Positions 22,002-34,510 are shown, counted from the stretch's first letter. The stretch: 64,000 nt of DNA from Wyeomyia smithii (GCF_029784165.1 NC_073695.1:197557357-197621356); one strand, 5' to 3'. Numbers and translations are program-made. Notes: generated by a model not told the origin, from the letters alone.

Positions 22002-22832
22002 TCACCAGTAAACCGGTGGCTTTCCATTCCTAGGTTGGCGAGTCCTAGGCATGGTGGCGTCGCACGCCCGCGATAGCATAGCAACTAGTTGGTCAGCAGT
22101 CAGGCGGAGCCAACTGCCCCCTTCGCGCTCCCTTCTCATTGCCTCTTCGAATACCTCGGCATCAAAGTGCGATGTCTTCCACCCGCGAACGGTCGGAGTG
22201 TTGGCTCTACCCGTCGCTTGCCGCCTCTCGTTGTTGTCTACACTATAACAGACCGCCTGGTGGTCGCTATTAGTGTAGCCATCGTCTACCCTCCAGTTCA
22301 TGATCAGTCCTGGGCTGGAGAACGTCACGTCGATGATCGACTCCGCACCATTTCTGCTAAATGTACTTTTGTTCCCAACGTTGGCCAGATCTAGGTTGAG
22401 CTTTGCCAAAGCCCCCAACAGGATCTGGCCCCTCTGGTTCGTGAAGCGACTTCCCCACTCAACAGCCCAAGCGTTGAAGTCGCCTGCCACCACCAACGGC
22501 GTTAGGCCCGTTAGCTCCATGGATAGGATGTCGACCATCTGGGTGAACCTTTCGGTAGACCAACGTGGTGGAGCATAGCAACTGCAGTAGAACACTCCGT
22601 TCACCTTAGCAACTACGTACCCTTCTTCTGAGGTTGAGACAGCTTCCTGAACCGGGAACTTGCTCGTCGTACATATGGCCGCCAAACTGGACTTATCCGC
22701 AACCCAGTTACCGTTTCCGGGAGGGATGCGGTAGGGATCCGATATGATGGCGATGTCCGATAACGACTCAGTGGCTGCTTGGTGTAGCAGCTGCTGAGCC
22801 GCGAAGCAATGGTTCAGGTTCAGTTGCGTCAC
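22002..22832 (-). pseudogene. LINE ORF2: AP-endonuclease domain
   Basis: About 277 codons, beginning at a GTG reading TQLNLNHCFAAQQLL. The frame continues upstream and overlaps the end of ORF1. Features of APE-type LINE endonucleases are present: QLNLNHC at the start, VVAGDFNAWAVEWGS (catalytic Asp/Asn), SIIDVTFSSPGL, and YTNSDHQAVCY near the end with the catalytic Asp-His pair. This nuclease nicks the target DNA, here apparently TG/AC microsatellite. The domain itself is uninterrupted, but the polyprotein breaks just after it at about 22000 (PPVYW then stop). A real start codon for ORF2 is uncertain. Confidence 0.9.
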
Positions 22833-22834
22833 CC

Positions 22835-23746
22835 TTACGCCCGTGGTTTCGCAACCGGCTTACCGGCTGGGCACCTGGGTCCTCCCATAAAGTGTTTGGC
22901 GTCCCGTTTCCCGGAACATACCATGCACTTGGGAGACTCCCCACAGTCCTTTGCTTTATGGCCTGCACCTCCACATCGCCTGCACAGCTGGCTCCTATCG
23001 GGCCCCTTGCAGGTCCAGTACTTATGTCCGCCCTCGAAGCACCGGAAGCAAATGTCTGGTTGCTGTAGTATGCCCAGAGGACATACAGACCAGCCGACCT
23101 TCAACTTGCCCTCTTTCAGGGCCAGGTTAGCGTCCGCCGACGGTAGTCGGAAGGTAGCTATCTGGGTCCCCGCCGGACCTTTGCGGAGGCGGATTGACTC
23201 CTTAGCCAGTATGAGGGCATCACCCCTACTCCGCGCCTTTTTTACCTTTTTTGGTCCTCTGGCCGCTTCGCCGTCATGTCGCGTCGCGCCTTCCCGACGC
23301 TTCCTACCCTCTACGGTAGTCCAAGGGTTTCCCGTAGCCTCCACCTGTGCCTTTTCCGCGGTGGACCTTGAACCGGTTGGCGTGTGTTCCCGTGGGAGTA
23401 GCACGACCAATCGTTTCTTGGTGTTCCCGGGGGCCGTTTCCCCCGGGGACTGCCTCGTTCGCTTAGCGACCTGCCCCGTGGAGCAGACCGACGCGAACGA
23501 GGGGGCGTCTGTCTGCACCTCTTTAGATGCAGTCCCCCTCCCGGTCCTGGCCGCTTTCTCGGCCGCCTCCACCCGAGCTACGAGTTCTTCGTGCTCCTTT
23601 CTGGCTTCATCAATGGTGCTCCGAAGCAGGAGGAGGCTCTGCTTCAGGTCGCCAGCGATGTTTCGCCTGTTCGCTAAGAACTCGATTATGGCATCGAGTT
23701 GTTCAGACAGCGCCGCCACTTTTGGCCACGTGTCCATACACCTTTT
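22835..23746 (-). pseudogene. LINE ORF1 (gag-like), 5'-truncated
   Basis: The minus-strand frame is open from the element's 5' end (23746) to a TAA at 22835-22837, about 300 codons. The N-terminal region is a predicted coiled coil (LANRRNIAGDLKQSLLLLRS, EEARKEHEELVARVEAAEK), then a basic, low-complexity middle. It ends with three zinc knuckles: CFRCFEGGHKYWTC, CRRCGGAGHKAKDC and CMVCSGKRDAKHF...C. Such ORF1 proteins bind the element RNA. The related copy at 56.8 kb begins earlier (MSTPNIPVD... KCMGTLDAIIEF), so the first 15-20 residues are missing here and the insertion is 5'-truncated. Confidence 0.9.
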
Positions 23747-23780
23747 GTCAGTGTGTATGTGTGTCAGTGTGTGTGTGCTT
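23747..23780. repeat. TG-rich microsatellite, right part (target duplication)
   Basis: The continuation of the microsatellite interrupted by the LINE. The first 29 bp repeat 19977-20005 with one mismatch. Confidence 0.9.
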
Positions 23781-23931
23781 TTCGATACTTTGGAAACACA
23801 TGACTAGATTTCTACGTAGCGGATCAATGTTGACTGGTGGTGGTTTAAAAACAATTTTGATGCTTTGTGTACAGATAATCCACACAGGATTGTCTGCAAT
23901 GCTTTTTGCTGTTCATCCTTTGTTCAACGTT

Positions 23932-24172
23932 CTAGAGAAGCATTCCAAAAGGTTCTATTGATCGATGATCGATTTTTTGATCGGTCACTTTCATTCAACC
24001 ACCACACCTTTCATGAAACGTTATTTGCACACGTTGATAGCGGAGGGATCACTCTAGCCTTCTGAACGAAAACCACGCTTGGGAGAATTCTAAAGCTGAA
24101 CCATTACCGAAATGAAAAGACGCTCCGGAAAAACGATGAAAGCAGATAGGACATTTTGAAATGTTTATCTAG
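23932..24172. mobile_element. MITE, family A copy 2 (241 bp)
   Basis: It begins CTAGAGAAGCATTCCAAAAG and ends GAAATGTTTATCTAG. It shares an almost complete interior with the copy at 986-1224, including ACGTTGATAGCGGAGGGAT-like and CGGAAAAACGATGAAAGCAG words. The arms are less perfectly inverted here, suggesting an older copy. Confidence 0.75.
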
Positions 24173-26300
24173 CGTTGTCTGTCTGTCCGTCTTTGTAAGC
24201 CCGCAGCATTTGTAATCAGTCGGACAAAAGAATTCATTTCAAACTTATCTGACCATATCGCCCCCAAAATATTGTCCATTTTACCCCAAAAACCTTTATA
24301 AAAACTCAATTTCTCTGCTTATTTCGATCAAACTTATCGTAACCTTTCATCAAAATGTAGCCTCTCACTAGACAAAAACGGCTACACAGCTGAATAGGCC
24401 AAACACGTTGTAGAACTCCTCAAAAAATCTTAAATGCAAAAGCGTGAACCGTACAGCAACATCAATTGTTTTTTTTTTCACATTGGCACTTCGGTTTACA
24501 TACCACAGCAAACCATGAGATTTTCATGTTAGGTGGGGTTGATAGTTTACGGAAAGGGTGAAGTAGTACATGGAACCCAAAAAAGTCATATTTTTCATTT
24601 CAACCCAGGGGTTCAAATTACCTCAAACTGCCCTGCCAATTAAACCAACTGTTTAGATTCTGAAAATGTGTTTTATCATCAATAGGCTTTCGGTGCGGGA
24701 AATGACCTAAACTAAGATCTGTTTTCATGCGGGGGATACGTAGCGTAGCGCCAAAAAATCGGGTAGATTTCGAAATCCGCGTAAAAATCCCCGCGTTAGT
24801 TCTCAACGTAAACAAACGTAAAAAACCGCGTAATTTCAGAAATCCGTGTAAAAGAAATCCTAGAGTATTCATAATTCGTACATTTTCAAAACGGAATATA
24901 TGGAATGAAACATCATAAAGTCACACTACGAAACTGAGAGAAAGATGTAATTTGAAAAAGGGGCGGCGCTATTTATATCATGGGTATAACATGAATATTG
25001 TGGAGTGGGGTAATATTATTTAAGTACGAAGGCCGTGTTATGCGGATTGTGGTGCATTTATGCGATAAAAAAAAGAATGCTAATAGCATTGTTGTAAAGT
25101 TAAAATTGTTGTAAAGTTAAAGTAGTAAATAGGATTATAAATTATAAATTAGATAGTAATGTATATGTATTTAACGTTATGCAACTCGGAGGTAGTAATT
25201 TAAAAGGTTTAACCTTACTTTACCAGGTGATAAATAAATCGAATTGAATAGATTCGAACTGCATTGAACGGCCTATTACGAGGCTATTTAGATAAGCTTC
25301 GGAAATGTCAGTGAATGATTTTGTAATAAATTGAAATTGATTTAAAAACACTGCATATGCTGATGTTCATCAAAAGTCAAAGCCTTCTCATGTCTGCCAG
25401 TCAACACAACAAGAATTTTGTTATCCTCCAAACTACAACTCCAGGCAGCAAGCAGCCGAAAGATAGTAAGCCAGCAAGCAGGCTAAAGTGAACTTGTGAT
25501 TGGTTGAAGGTGCACGATTTTCAACTCAACTTTTTACAAGTTTAGTGTTGAAAAGATAATTCATCGTCTTCGTCAGTGGTTTTCTTCGGCCCCCTTATGC
25601 ATTAGATTGCCTCAGAAAAACTGCCGAAGACGTTCGATACCCTGTTACGATACAATCTTGGACAATATTTTACCGCGGAACTGTACTGAAAAATAACGAT
25701 TTTAGAATCAACTTTTGACGTTGGACTAACGTCTATATCGAAGTTAGGCACCTGAATTTAAAAATCTAGTAATTCAACCGGGGAAAACCAGGGAAAAGTG
25801 GTCAGGTTTTGAGCGCTTATATATCAGTCATTTCTTTTCAGAATTTCGAGGTTTTGGCATCAACCGATCAGAAATTCTTTTACGGTTGAATTTATGTAAC
25901 AAAAATAACCTATTGTTCGAGATACACTATTGAAAAATTGATAAATCACATCGATTGTCTAAATCATACCGAGCAACCAATCACCACCTCTCTTCACAAG
26001 CACAGTCGACACTAACGGATACAACCGATCTGACTTTGTAAACAGTCTCGCAGCTTTCAACCAATAACGAGCTCGCTTTCGGTAGCTGCAACAGGTGTTT
26101 CAACACCGTTTTAAAATGCTTCTTTTATCATTACCACTGAACAGATTCTAAACACCAATGGCTTGATTGATAGGGGAAATATTGCGCAAGATTGTCATAT
26201 AATAATTTAAATATGTTTTCGATACTAAACTAGTTAAAAGTTGTGTTAAAAGTCGTGCACATTCAACCAATCACAAGCTCGCTTCTTGTTTGCTCGCGGA
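24173..26300. other. Unassigned AT-rich DNA with CCAAT-like words
   Basis: No gene was recognised. The segment 24727-24880 contains repeated CCGCGTAA words typical of a decayed repeat. CAACCAATCAC or its complement occurs at about 25497, 25985, 26057 and 26268, approaching the promoter-like sequence at 26319. Confidence 0.3.
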
Positions 26301-26318
26301 TGGATTTTTGCTTTGGGC

Positions 26319-26385
26319 TATATAATAGCCTGTGTCGTCTCATTGCAGTCGTCAGTTAACAAGTGAAAGGCCACCAGGCCGGTCT
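26319..26385 (+). promoter_or_regulatory. Core promoter candidate: TATA, initiator, DPE-like
   Basis: TATATAA lies at 26319-26325. An arthropod initiator TCAGT lies at 26352-26356, with its A at 26354. GGTCT starts at 26381, the +28 position where a downstream promoter element would lie. A CCAAT-like CAACCAATCACAAGC lies about 50 bp upstream of the TATA box. The transcribed side is a GC-rich leader with CAGCAGCGG words and no clear ORF, then a minisatellite. It could drive a non-coding RNA, be a retrotransposon or histone-type promoter relic, or be coincidental. Confidence 0.4.
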
Positions 26386-26639
26386 TGTATAATCAGCAGC
26401 GGTGGCTGATTCCAGCGGCCAAACTGAGCTGCAGCAGAACCAGAGCGGTGGTATCAGGCAGCAGCGGCGGAGGTAGTGGGAAGCTGCATTTCTTCATTCA
26501 GTTCGGTTCTCCTTCGATCTGAGTTGGACCCCACCAGCGGTAATCCAATTCAGATATCGTTGGGTGAAAACTGCACGAAACTGCCAGAACTGCCAGAAAC
26601 TGCACGAGCCAGCACCGCCACTAGGAAAGCTACCGCCAT

Positions 26640-27055
26640 TTAGTGTGTGTGCAGTGTGCACATATAGCGTATGTGCATCTGTATTGCTATGACATTTGCG
26701 ATGATAGGGATGGCGCTGTTGCGTGTGTATGGCTAGCTATAGCGTGTGTAAGACACTAGCATGTGTAGCATATTATGGCTATTGCGTGTATATCTTCAGC
26801 GTGTGTACGGATAGTTATAGCTTGTGTGTGGATAGCTGCTGCGTGTGTAATGATTAGTTATAGCGTATGTATGGATAGTAATAGCACATGGTTGGATAGC
26901 TTATGCGTGTGTATAGATAGTTGTATCGAATGTATGAAAAGAAATAGCGTGTGTATGGATAGCTTTAGCTACAGCGTGTGTATGAATAGTTTTAACGCGT
27001 GTTTAGATAGTTATAGCATGTGTGTGAATAACTATAGCGGGAGTTTATCGAAGAT
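26640..27055. repeat. 24-bp minisatellite, degenerate
   Basis: About 15-17 units resemble AGCGTGTGTATGGATAGTTAT. The period of 24 is a multiple of three, so one plus-strand frame stays open for 104 codons (26775-27089). It encodes an eight-residue repeat such as SVCMDSFS. There is no sign that this is translated. Confidence 0.85.
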
Positions 27056-28894
27056 TATTATTGTCATTGAAAATATTAAAACGTCTTAACGAACACAGTT
27101 GTGAATTTGATTTTACAGCAGCGATTTTAACTTCTTCAGCCAGTCTTTATTCACCGAGGAAAAATTACTACCTATGAATGATCAACACTTATTTACTAGA
27201 AATTTGATTTAGATCAAAACGGGTTCTTTTGAGTATCATAAATTATTGGTAAAAAGAGTTGCAAGTTTTCTCAATGAGCATTCATTAAATTTTCGTTTTT
27301 GTTTCTCGGTGCGCGGTTTTGATTTTGTTTCTCGCACACAGAGAAAGAAACAAACTTGTCGCTATCGTGAAAAATAACAAAACAATTAGAAATGCTCTAA
27401 ATCACAACTGAAGAAGTTAAGATATTATCCTGTCACTCGCCCAAACCTTGATAACAACTACCGAAAAACGTGTGATTGAGCTCTTGCTATATTGAGTTAT
27501 TGAACCAAACGTTTTTGTTTTTCAAATACATGAAGTTATATGCTGGGCTGGAACTAACCTAGCATGAGTTTTATCGATTAAATGTCAAACAATTTTCAAA
27601 TTTAAAATCTTCGTTTGAATCGTTCTGGGCTCCAATTTCAGATAGTTTCGTAAAGTTTGCTTTTTGCTTAGATAGGAAAATTTTACCAATTCGCTCAATT
27701 AAATGATTGTCTTGGTAGTGCAGCAAACAAAGGGTTGATTCGAATATGTATGAAATGACAGCGATTAAATAAAAGATATCCATTCTTTTAGTATATATTA
27801 TTATTTATAACGTTTTAACGTCTCAGCATTCAGAAATGCACTGTTAGATAAAATTGCAGCAAATACTAGAGTTGCAATTCTCTCTATTATTTGTTTTAAT
27901 GGAATATAAGAATACCGTAGTCCAACGTCATGCGGTCGTGTCTTGAATACCACCCTCCTACTTTTTGTTTTTTGGGCAACCTTGACCATTCGGACATTAA
28001 TCGTTGAAATCTGTTATGTGAAGGTAACATAGTATGCATTATAAGAGGGCACATTTTCGTTACACTGTTCACAGTGTGCCTATTGTTAGAAGAAGTACTG
28101 TGTATGTGTGGAAACCTTTCTAGATCCCACTGTCTGGCAGTGATATAAAGAAAAAAAAAAAGACAGTTGCAATTATCTTTCATTTCTGCAACTACACATC
28201 TTAGTTTCAGGATCTAGGTGTTAGCTCTACCGACCTTGCAAAGACCCTTTACAGAATGACTGAGTACTTGCAGTACATTCCGGAGTAATTTTCCATTCGA
28301 CAAGCCCCGCCCCGAAACAATATTAGAATCTTAGGGATTTGTTGTTATTTTCAGACTTTCGATTCATTTGATACATTTGTATAAAAAAATTACCCCTATT
28401 TAATAGCATGTTATATTTATTGCCTAGAGGAGTGCCAAATAGTAAAATGAATAAATCTCACCATAAATACGTACCGAAATATAACCTATGTATGTATCAA
28501 AATACTTCCTAAAATTCGATGACAAATTGCCAAACTTGTAATAAATAATGTGTCAATCGATCGCCTTCGCAAATGCAACACTGTGAAAATTAAACTAAAA
28601 ATAATAATAAAAATAAAAATTATAAGTAAAAAAGAAAAAAAGGCATTTAATTGCAATGCATTTGCTCCATTTAAGGGTGGAAACAGCAGCACTGTCTGTC
28701 CACTCGGACCTGCACACAAGCTTTCATGCAAGCCTTCATGTGGAAAGCAAATAATGCTTCTTTTGATTTTTGGAAGTAACAAAAAGATCACTTTAAACTA
28801 CCTCCCGCATGTGCACTATACTTTTACTTTAGCAGCATCGTTTTAGCGTTCACTTCCACTATCACAAGCGATTCCGTAGTCCCAATTACACTAC
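27056..28894. other. Unassigned AT-rich DNA
   Basis: I found no recognisable gene, terminal repeat or RNA gene. Confidence 0.35.
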
Positions 28895-29565
28895 TTAAAA
28901 TAGTTTTTTTACGAGCCGATGCAGGATTGACTCTGCACTTTTAAAGGCAGTGTTACCCTTTTCTACTATAGTTAGAAGAAGTCCTGCACCATAAATCCTC
29001 GATTTAGAACTCAATAGTCTATTACCTACACTGTTCAACACAGGTTTTGCCTTTGAGCTCTGTCTCAAAAAATTAAGGATTATATCTTTTAAACCATTTT
29101 TATGAATTTTGGTGCCCAACGCTAGCTTGGAAGTGCGTCAAAAGGCTGCAGAGTAATTACCCTTCTACGTTTACTTACAGGAAAACTTCATTTAAGTCTC
29201 TGAAGACTTCACAGGAACGGTTTTAAAGCTACAATCTTTCATTTACTTTCAGTTTGAGCACTTGGTCAAACCTATGTTGACAAATGGTCGATAAAAAAAC
29301 CTCTTGAGATCAAATTAGAAAAAAAACGTTTGTAGCTTTCTAACCGCTCATAGTTAATTCGTAAGTGCGTGAAGTATTCAGAGACTTGAGTGAATTTTCC
29401 CATAAGCAATCGTGGAAGCAACGAGCTCGGCGAGTATTTACTCTGCGGTCTTTTGTCACACTTAAAGTTTGCCAAATGATCCAAAAGTTTTAATCTCTCA
29501 TATTTGTCTAAACTAAGCTCAAGGGCAACTCTTTTTTTCTCGCTTTTGTGGACCAATGTATTCAT
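28895..29565 (-). CDS. Hypothetical small two-exon gene
   Basis: A 97-codon frame starts at an ATG at 29565 (MNTLVHKSEKKRVALELSLD) and reaches a stop at 29272. It is Lys/Arg/Leu-rich with helix-like spacing. A second frame lower down (about 29134-28895) contains GTKIHKNGLKDIILNFLRQS and ends LHRLVKKLF. Possible GT and AG splice signals lie between them (CATAG|GTTTGA and TTCCAAG|CTAG), but the join is a guess. I recognise no domain and both frames could be chance. Confidence 0.2.
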
Positions 29566-32500
29566 TGTCTAGCGGTTGTTTACAATTTCGACAGTTGGAA
29601 ACTAGAAACTTGTCGTGGTCTTATAGGAGTTATTGAAGTTATTTACCGACAAGTATTTGTGATGTTTTGTTCTTTTTTATCGGTAAAAATATGCTAATTT
29701 GTTCGTTTTCTGGTGAAGTTTCTTAGATTTTGTTAAAGTAAAGCATAGTTACTATATTCTGATTCAATTCTTGGCATAAAGTTAAATCTCTCTTTCTTTG
29801 AAACTAGATTGTACGTCTTTCCTTCCAAAAACCAAATGTAACCAAATTTTGAGGGGGGTAAGCCCTAAGATTCTAAATATTTACCCTAACAGTCTCCATC
29901 AGTTAAAACTCGAGCATTAAATAAATGAAAAACCAAATCGAGATCGTACCACGGAACCAACAGGGAGGTGATATGTTATAGTCGGTTCACTTATATACAA
30001 TTGAGACAATTTTGAATCGCGTCATATTTTTATTGAGCGTATGAAAAATTCAACTGAAAAATATAGACTTCCGAAGTTGAGCATTGTATTGACTAAAGTC
30101 CAATACATTGTTATCAATTTTTAAAATCCACCTTCAAGGTAGCAGCGTGATAAATCCATTCGAAAATATTTGTACCATACACCTTTCATCCAGCCTATCA
30201 TAAGACAAAAACGCCGAAATTAGAACTGTACGGCTGATCGAGATTACCCCCAAAGGCACAAGCTAAAAGTCGTAGGGAAAGAAAAATAAGTGCTGACTTG
30301 AATGAGTCGGCTGACGGACTGAACTGGTTAGACTCACTCTCCTCGTAGCACCTGAGGCCATCCCGGGGTATGGCTATAATAAACTTTTACAAACAAATAG
30401 CTTCAGCACCTTAACAACCAACCGTCAAAGGCCCGTCGAAGGAGCGAAGATGTTCCAAAGATGCTCTTCTCAGGTGCAGGAAGATGGTGCCTCTCTTCAT
30501 AGGGTCATGGAGGATATTTTTAACTCCCGTGTTTTCATCGTGAGTCAAAGGCTATTTATTTTAAACCTACACTCCCAACGGGCAAACGTATTATCGAACG
30601 GTTTTGAATAGTGGAGTGGAAGCATCAGTGTGAATTTATGTTTTACTAATATTGCACAGCTAGTAGAACTGGGACGAAAATGGATGTCTTCCCGATGTGG
30701 GTAGCGATAAAAACCGCGGTGCGGTTTCGGGTTTACCCTCAAACGAAAAGAAAACGGAAAAGCCCTTTTTGTCTGACGCGTCTAGCAGCCTGTTGCTGAT
30801 GTTGCCGCTAGAAGTTGAGTTTGGTGTGGGACCTGTTGATTTCATCAATCAAATTGGAATCGATCGATTTTGTTTTATTTCTTCCGTCGGTTCGATTTGT
30901 GTCTGTTTTTCTTCTGCGTTCAATTGATTTGCTTCGATGATGAGAATTTGAGTTTCTCCTGCTGGCTAATGTTATCAGGGTAATCAGTGGCATCGGTTTT
31001 TGCTGTTTTATCTCGTTTCGGAATAGCAAAGGAAATTAAATGCTCATCTTTTGAAGGCACAACCGCGCGCACCTGGGGTATTCAAAATACGACTAACAAT
31101 TGAGCTTTACTCAGTTTATCAGAAATTTTTATTCCAAGGCATTGACGCAAATATGAGTCTTTATAAGATTATTTCCTCTTATTTTTCAGTCTATTGAAAC
31201 ATATCTGAATGTTGAAGTCGGATTCACAGTTCCCGAAAATAGCAGAAATATATGAATAAGATGCAGGTAACAGAAATTAATCAAAGGTCAAACATATTTT
31301 TGTATTTCATGCAGTTTTAATAAGAAAGTTTGTATTTATTGTCTATTATGAAGACTAAATCTTCGCCGTGATCAATTAGTTTGTTGAAAAATTAGAGCGG
31401 TATTTTTAACCTTCTACCGTTAATAACTTATTTATATTGCTGACCTATCTCAATCAGCTGATCACATTAGCTCAACACACGAAGATTGCTTTCCAAAACG
31501 GATAATAATACCTTTGCAGCGGTGATTGACGTTTCATTTCGAAGCTAGAATCTCACCAAAGCAGGTGATCAATATCGTTTATGAATGTGTATGTGAAAAT
31601 GTCCATCAAAGTTAAAAACACTGGGCGAAACCAGAAAAGCGACTCTTCCTGGAAATGGACGCGGCACCCGCAAGCCGCCGCCGGCCGACGGCAAACGCGT
31701 GGTATTTCGAAGCAAGCCGCAAAACTGCGTGAAAAGCTGATGACCGAAACTGTTCCGCCCATTATCACACTTTACCAAGGGAACCAGGTAAAACACATGT
31801 ATGCATCGGGAATATACTCATCACTAGGCGATTTCCTATATCGACAGCCATCTCTTCGGTAAAAGTTGCCTGCGCGGGACAACTGAAGTGACTTGTTTCA
31901 AAATTTTATTAAATTTTTTCAAGCCTTGCGAAAGTGAATCAAAAACAAAACTGCCCAAAGCGAGATGAGAGAAAAAAAAATTCACCGTAAGAAGGTGAGT
32001 TTTTGTTTTTGGTTGAAGTTTCAGTCATATCTAACCATGGGATAGAATTCGGGTACAATACGGTAGGGTAAAATGCATAATCTTTTCTCATAAGATCGAC
32101 ACTGGAAAGGCGCACGCCCGAAAAGAATTTCTGGTTGAATACCCAACAGTCAACGCACCTCGGCAAGGCACCACAGGGCACGCATGCAGAACCGGCTACG
32201 AACAGGAACCATCATCGCAGTCGGTTGGGCAGACAAGGCAAAAATAATCTCCAAATTGATCTTGATCCGACTTTTGATATTAAAGCTACAGGCATGTTAT
32301 GCAGATTTTGCTTTCTTCTGTATTGTTGGGTTGCGTCCGTTCGTTGCCGCCGTCTTTGGTCTCGGTGGGCTGGGAAGTGCGTTGTAAGCTGGTCGTGATC
32401 GCACCGCGATGGGCTGCTGCAGGTTGGATGCAGGAACATCGGTTTTGACAGCCGCCTGCACTGGCAGCAGCGGGGATTTCAATTTCTGCACCAACAGAAC

Positions 32501-33500
32501 AGAAATAAAAACCGACGATGGATTCAATTTGTCGAACAAAACATTCAATGGGGTGTAAGTATTGAAGTCAGAAAGCCCTGTGACGGTGTTTACTGCTGTC
32601 AAAGCTTGTTTTATGTCAAAATGGGCATGTGGCTAATGAAATTTACTGACAGATTTGTTGACGTTTCCGAAATGATGCTCGTAACCAAACCTCAAAGAAT
32701 AAAAAACGCTTCAAAATTTTATTTTTGTCAAAAAAAAAAGTTGTCTTAATCTCCAACTTTTCACAAATTTTTTACCAAAAAACATATTTCAAGTTGCAGT
32801 TTAAAGTATCTTAATTTTCTATGTTTTAATTTACAAAAGCTTTAGCAGAAGTATCTTTGACAAATTTCTTTTTAAACCAAAAATCTCGGTACAAATTTAA
32901 CTGCCTGCTTGGCAAAGATAGCTGAATGTCTGTAAAACAGTGTAACGATTACTAACACTTGTATAACGCTGCATACTTAGGCATAATCGGGAACTTGTTG
33001 CTCAGCGAATTTTTGCCTCCGTATTTCCCATTCAAACTTTGATCGAATTGCAGCATTCAAAAAAATCGATTGTTCAGATCTTTCAGGTCTCTTATCGAAA
33101 TCATAATATATCCGAGGACCACCGAGCAACTAACATCGTGGAATTTTAGCCCAATAGTTTACTTTGATTCATCGAATCACATCATGAAGAGGAAAAGACT
33201 TAAAAAAGACGCTTGCGGTACGATTCAGAAATGAACTTTTTTGCAAAAACAAAAACAAAAATGACACGCTTAGGTAGGTGCAGTGCTGCCAAGGCTCACC
33301 AATTTATACCGCGATATCAGTACAGTTTTCACTGGTGACTGATTGAGTTTAAGATAAAACGGGTCGGTATCCAGGTATTATTTTATCATTGTTAACAGTA
33401 CATGGTTACCAAATTTTTATTATTTTGGTGCCACAAAATTCAACAGAATCATAACAATTTGAACATTTTTGTATGCTAGCGCAGAGTACTGCTGGCAGTG
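29566..33500. other. About 3.9 kb without a recognised gene
   Basis: Scattered frames (30697-30927, 31581-31862, 32135-32398 plus; 32297-32602 minus) have codon-like composition in GC-richer islands at 30660-30860, 31620-31800 and 32090-32620. None shows a domain I can name. Undetected exons or old transposon fragments are possible. Confidence 0.3.
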
Positions 33501-34510
33501 CACAGTGGTCTAAACTCGAAAAATCGTGATCGTTTTAGATTTGACTGTGAAATATTGATTCTACGTACCCAGTGTTTTCAGCAAGTTTATTCCATATAAC
33601 AAGGCCTTTCTTTTGGCGTTTTCGGTTTTTTGATCAATCCCTCTAGTAATTAGATATAAAAACTATTTTTTCTAATTTTCAAAATACCAGATTGCTTTCT
33701 TTAGTAAAGTTGTAGAAAAATCTATAAGAAAAAGAATTACTGAACATTGTAATCTTCTATCTGTACGGCTGATATGACGAAATAGAGTTTTACGAGGAAC
33801 ACAAATTCGTTTTTCGTCCATAACTTTTCTTGTAATCGTCGGAACAATTCAAGATGTTCTAAGATTTGGTTCATTCTGCCAAACCTCGCATTTTTGTAAA
33901 ATATATTGGTTTGATATTTTCATTTGTTGTTAAGATATTTCTAGTTTTTTGCTGAAAATAACCATATTTTGAGTCCATATTTCTCCAAAGGTTGCAGATA
34001 GTAGCAAACCAGACTACATGCATTTGAAAGTTTGTCAAAAGAACTGCATTACTCATAAGAGTTCAACTGTTTCCAGTTGTATCCAACCGAGTACTGAATG
34101 AAAGGAAAACACCCCTCAAAATGAGTTTTTTGTCCATAACATTTTCTGTAATCGTCGAAACTATTCAAGATGTTCTAAAAGTTTGTTCATTTTGTTAAAC
34201 CTCGTATTTTTGTAGAATATATTGGTTTGATATTTTCATTTGTTGTGAAGATATTCCATCAGACGTATGGATAGAAGATTACAGTGTTCAGAAATTCTAT
34301 TTCATTTTCCTACAACTTTGCTGAAGAAAGCAATCTGATATTTTGAAAATTAGAAAATATAGTTTTTAGGGGGATTGATCAAAAAACCGGAAACGCCAAA
34401 AGAAAGGCCTTGTTATATGGAATAAACTTGTTGAAGTCACTGGGTACATAAAATCAATATTTCACAGTCAAATCTAAAACGATCACGGTTTTCGAGTTTA
34501 GATCACTGTG
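33501..34510. mobile_element. Foldback transposon, 1010 bp with about 250-bp terminal inverted repeats
   Basis: The left arm starts CACAGTGGTCTAAACTCG at 33501 and runs to about 33770. The right arm is its reverse complement (about 34260-34510) ending CGAGTTTAGATCACTGTG, with high identity. CAGTG flanks both ends (33496-33500 and 34511-34515), a likely 5-bp target duplication. The centre holds two direct copies of a unit of about 130 bp (about 33805-33935 and 34125-34255) that includes ATATATTGGTTTGATATTTT. There is no coding capacity. Confidence 0.85.

Larger units (their letters stand above)
20006..23746 (-). mobile_element. R1-clade LINE (Waldo/Mino-like) inserted in a TG microsatellite
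   Basis: This non-LTR retrotransposon runs on the minus strand and ends in a poly(A) tail (13 T on the plus strand, 20006-20018). It is flanked by a 29-bp duplication of microsatellite sequence (19977-20005 and 23747-23775, one mismatch). Its order is ORF1 (zinc knuckles), ORF2 endonuclease, RT, then a Cys-His domain, as in the R1 clade. Within that clade the Waldo and Mino lineages are known to target ACAY or AC repeats, so the site fits. The copy is 5'-truncated within ORF1, lacks about 470 bp of the RT N-terminus compared with the copy at 53.4-56.9 kb, and has frameshifts, so it is inactive. Confidence 0.9.

Noticed and set aside
21064..23807. Long plus-strand frames opposite the R1-clade LINE (for example 22809-23807, 332 codons)
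   Set aside because: They are antisense shadows of GC-rich coding sequence; all recognisable motifs are on the minus strand.
26775..27089. 104-codon repeat protein
   Set aside because: The frame stays open only because the minisatellite period is 24 bp. No start context, signal or family is recognisable.
31581..31862. Histone-like or ribosomal-like exon
   Set aside because: The basic composition suggested it, but no alignment to any histone or ribosomal protein could be made by eye.
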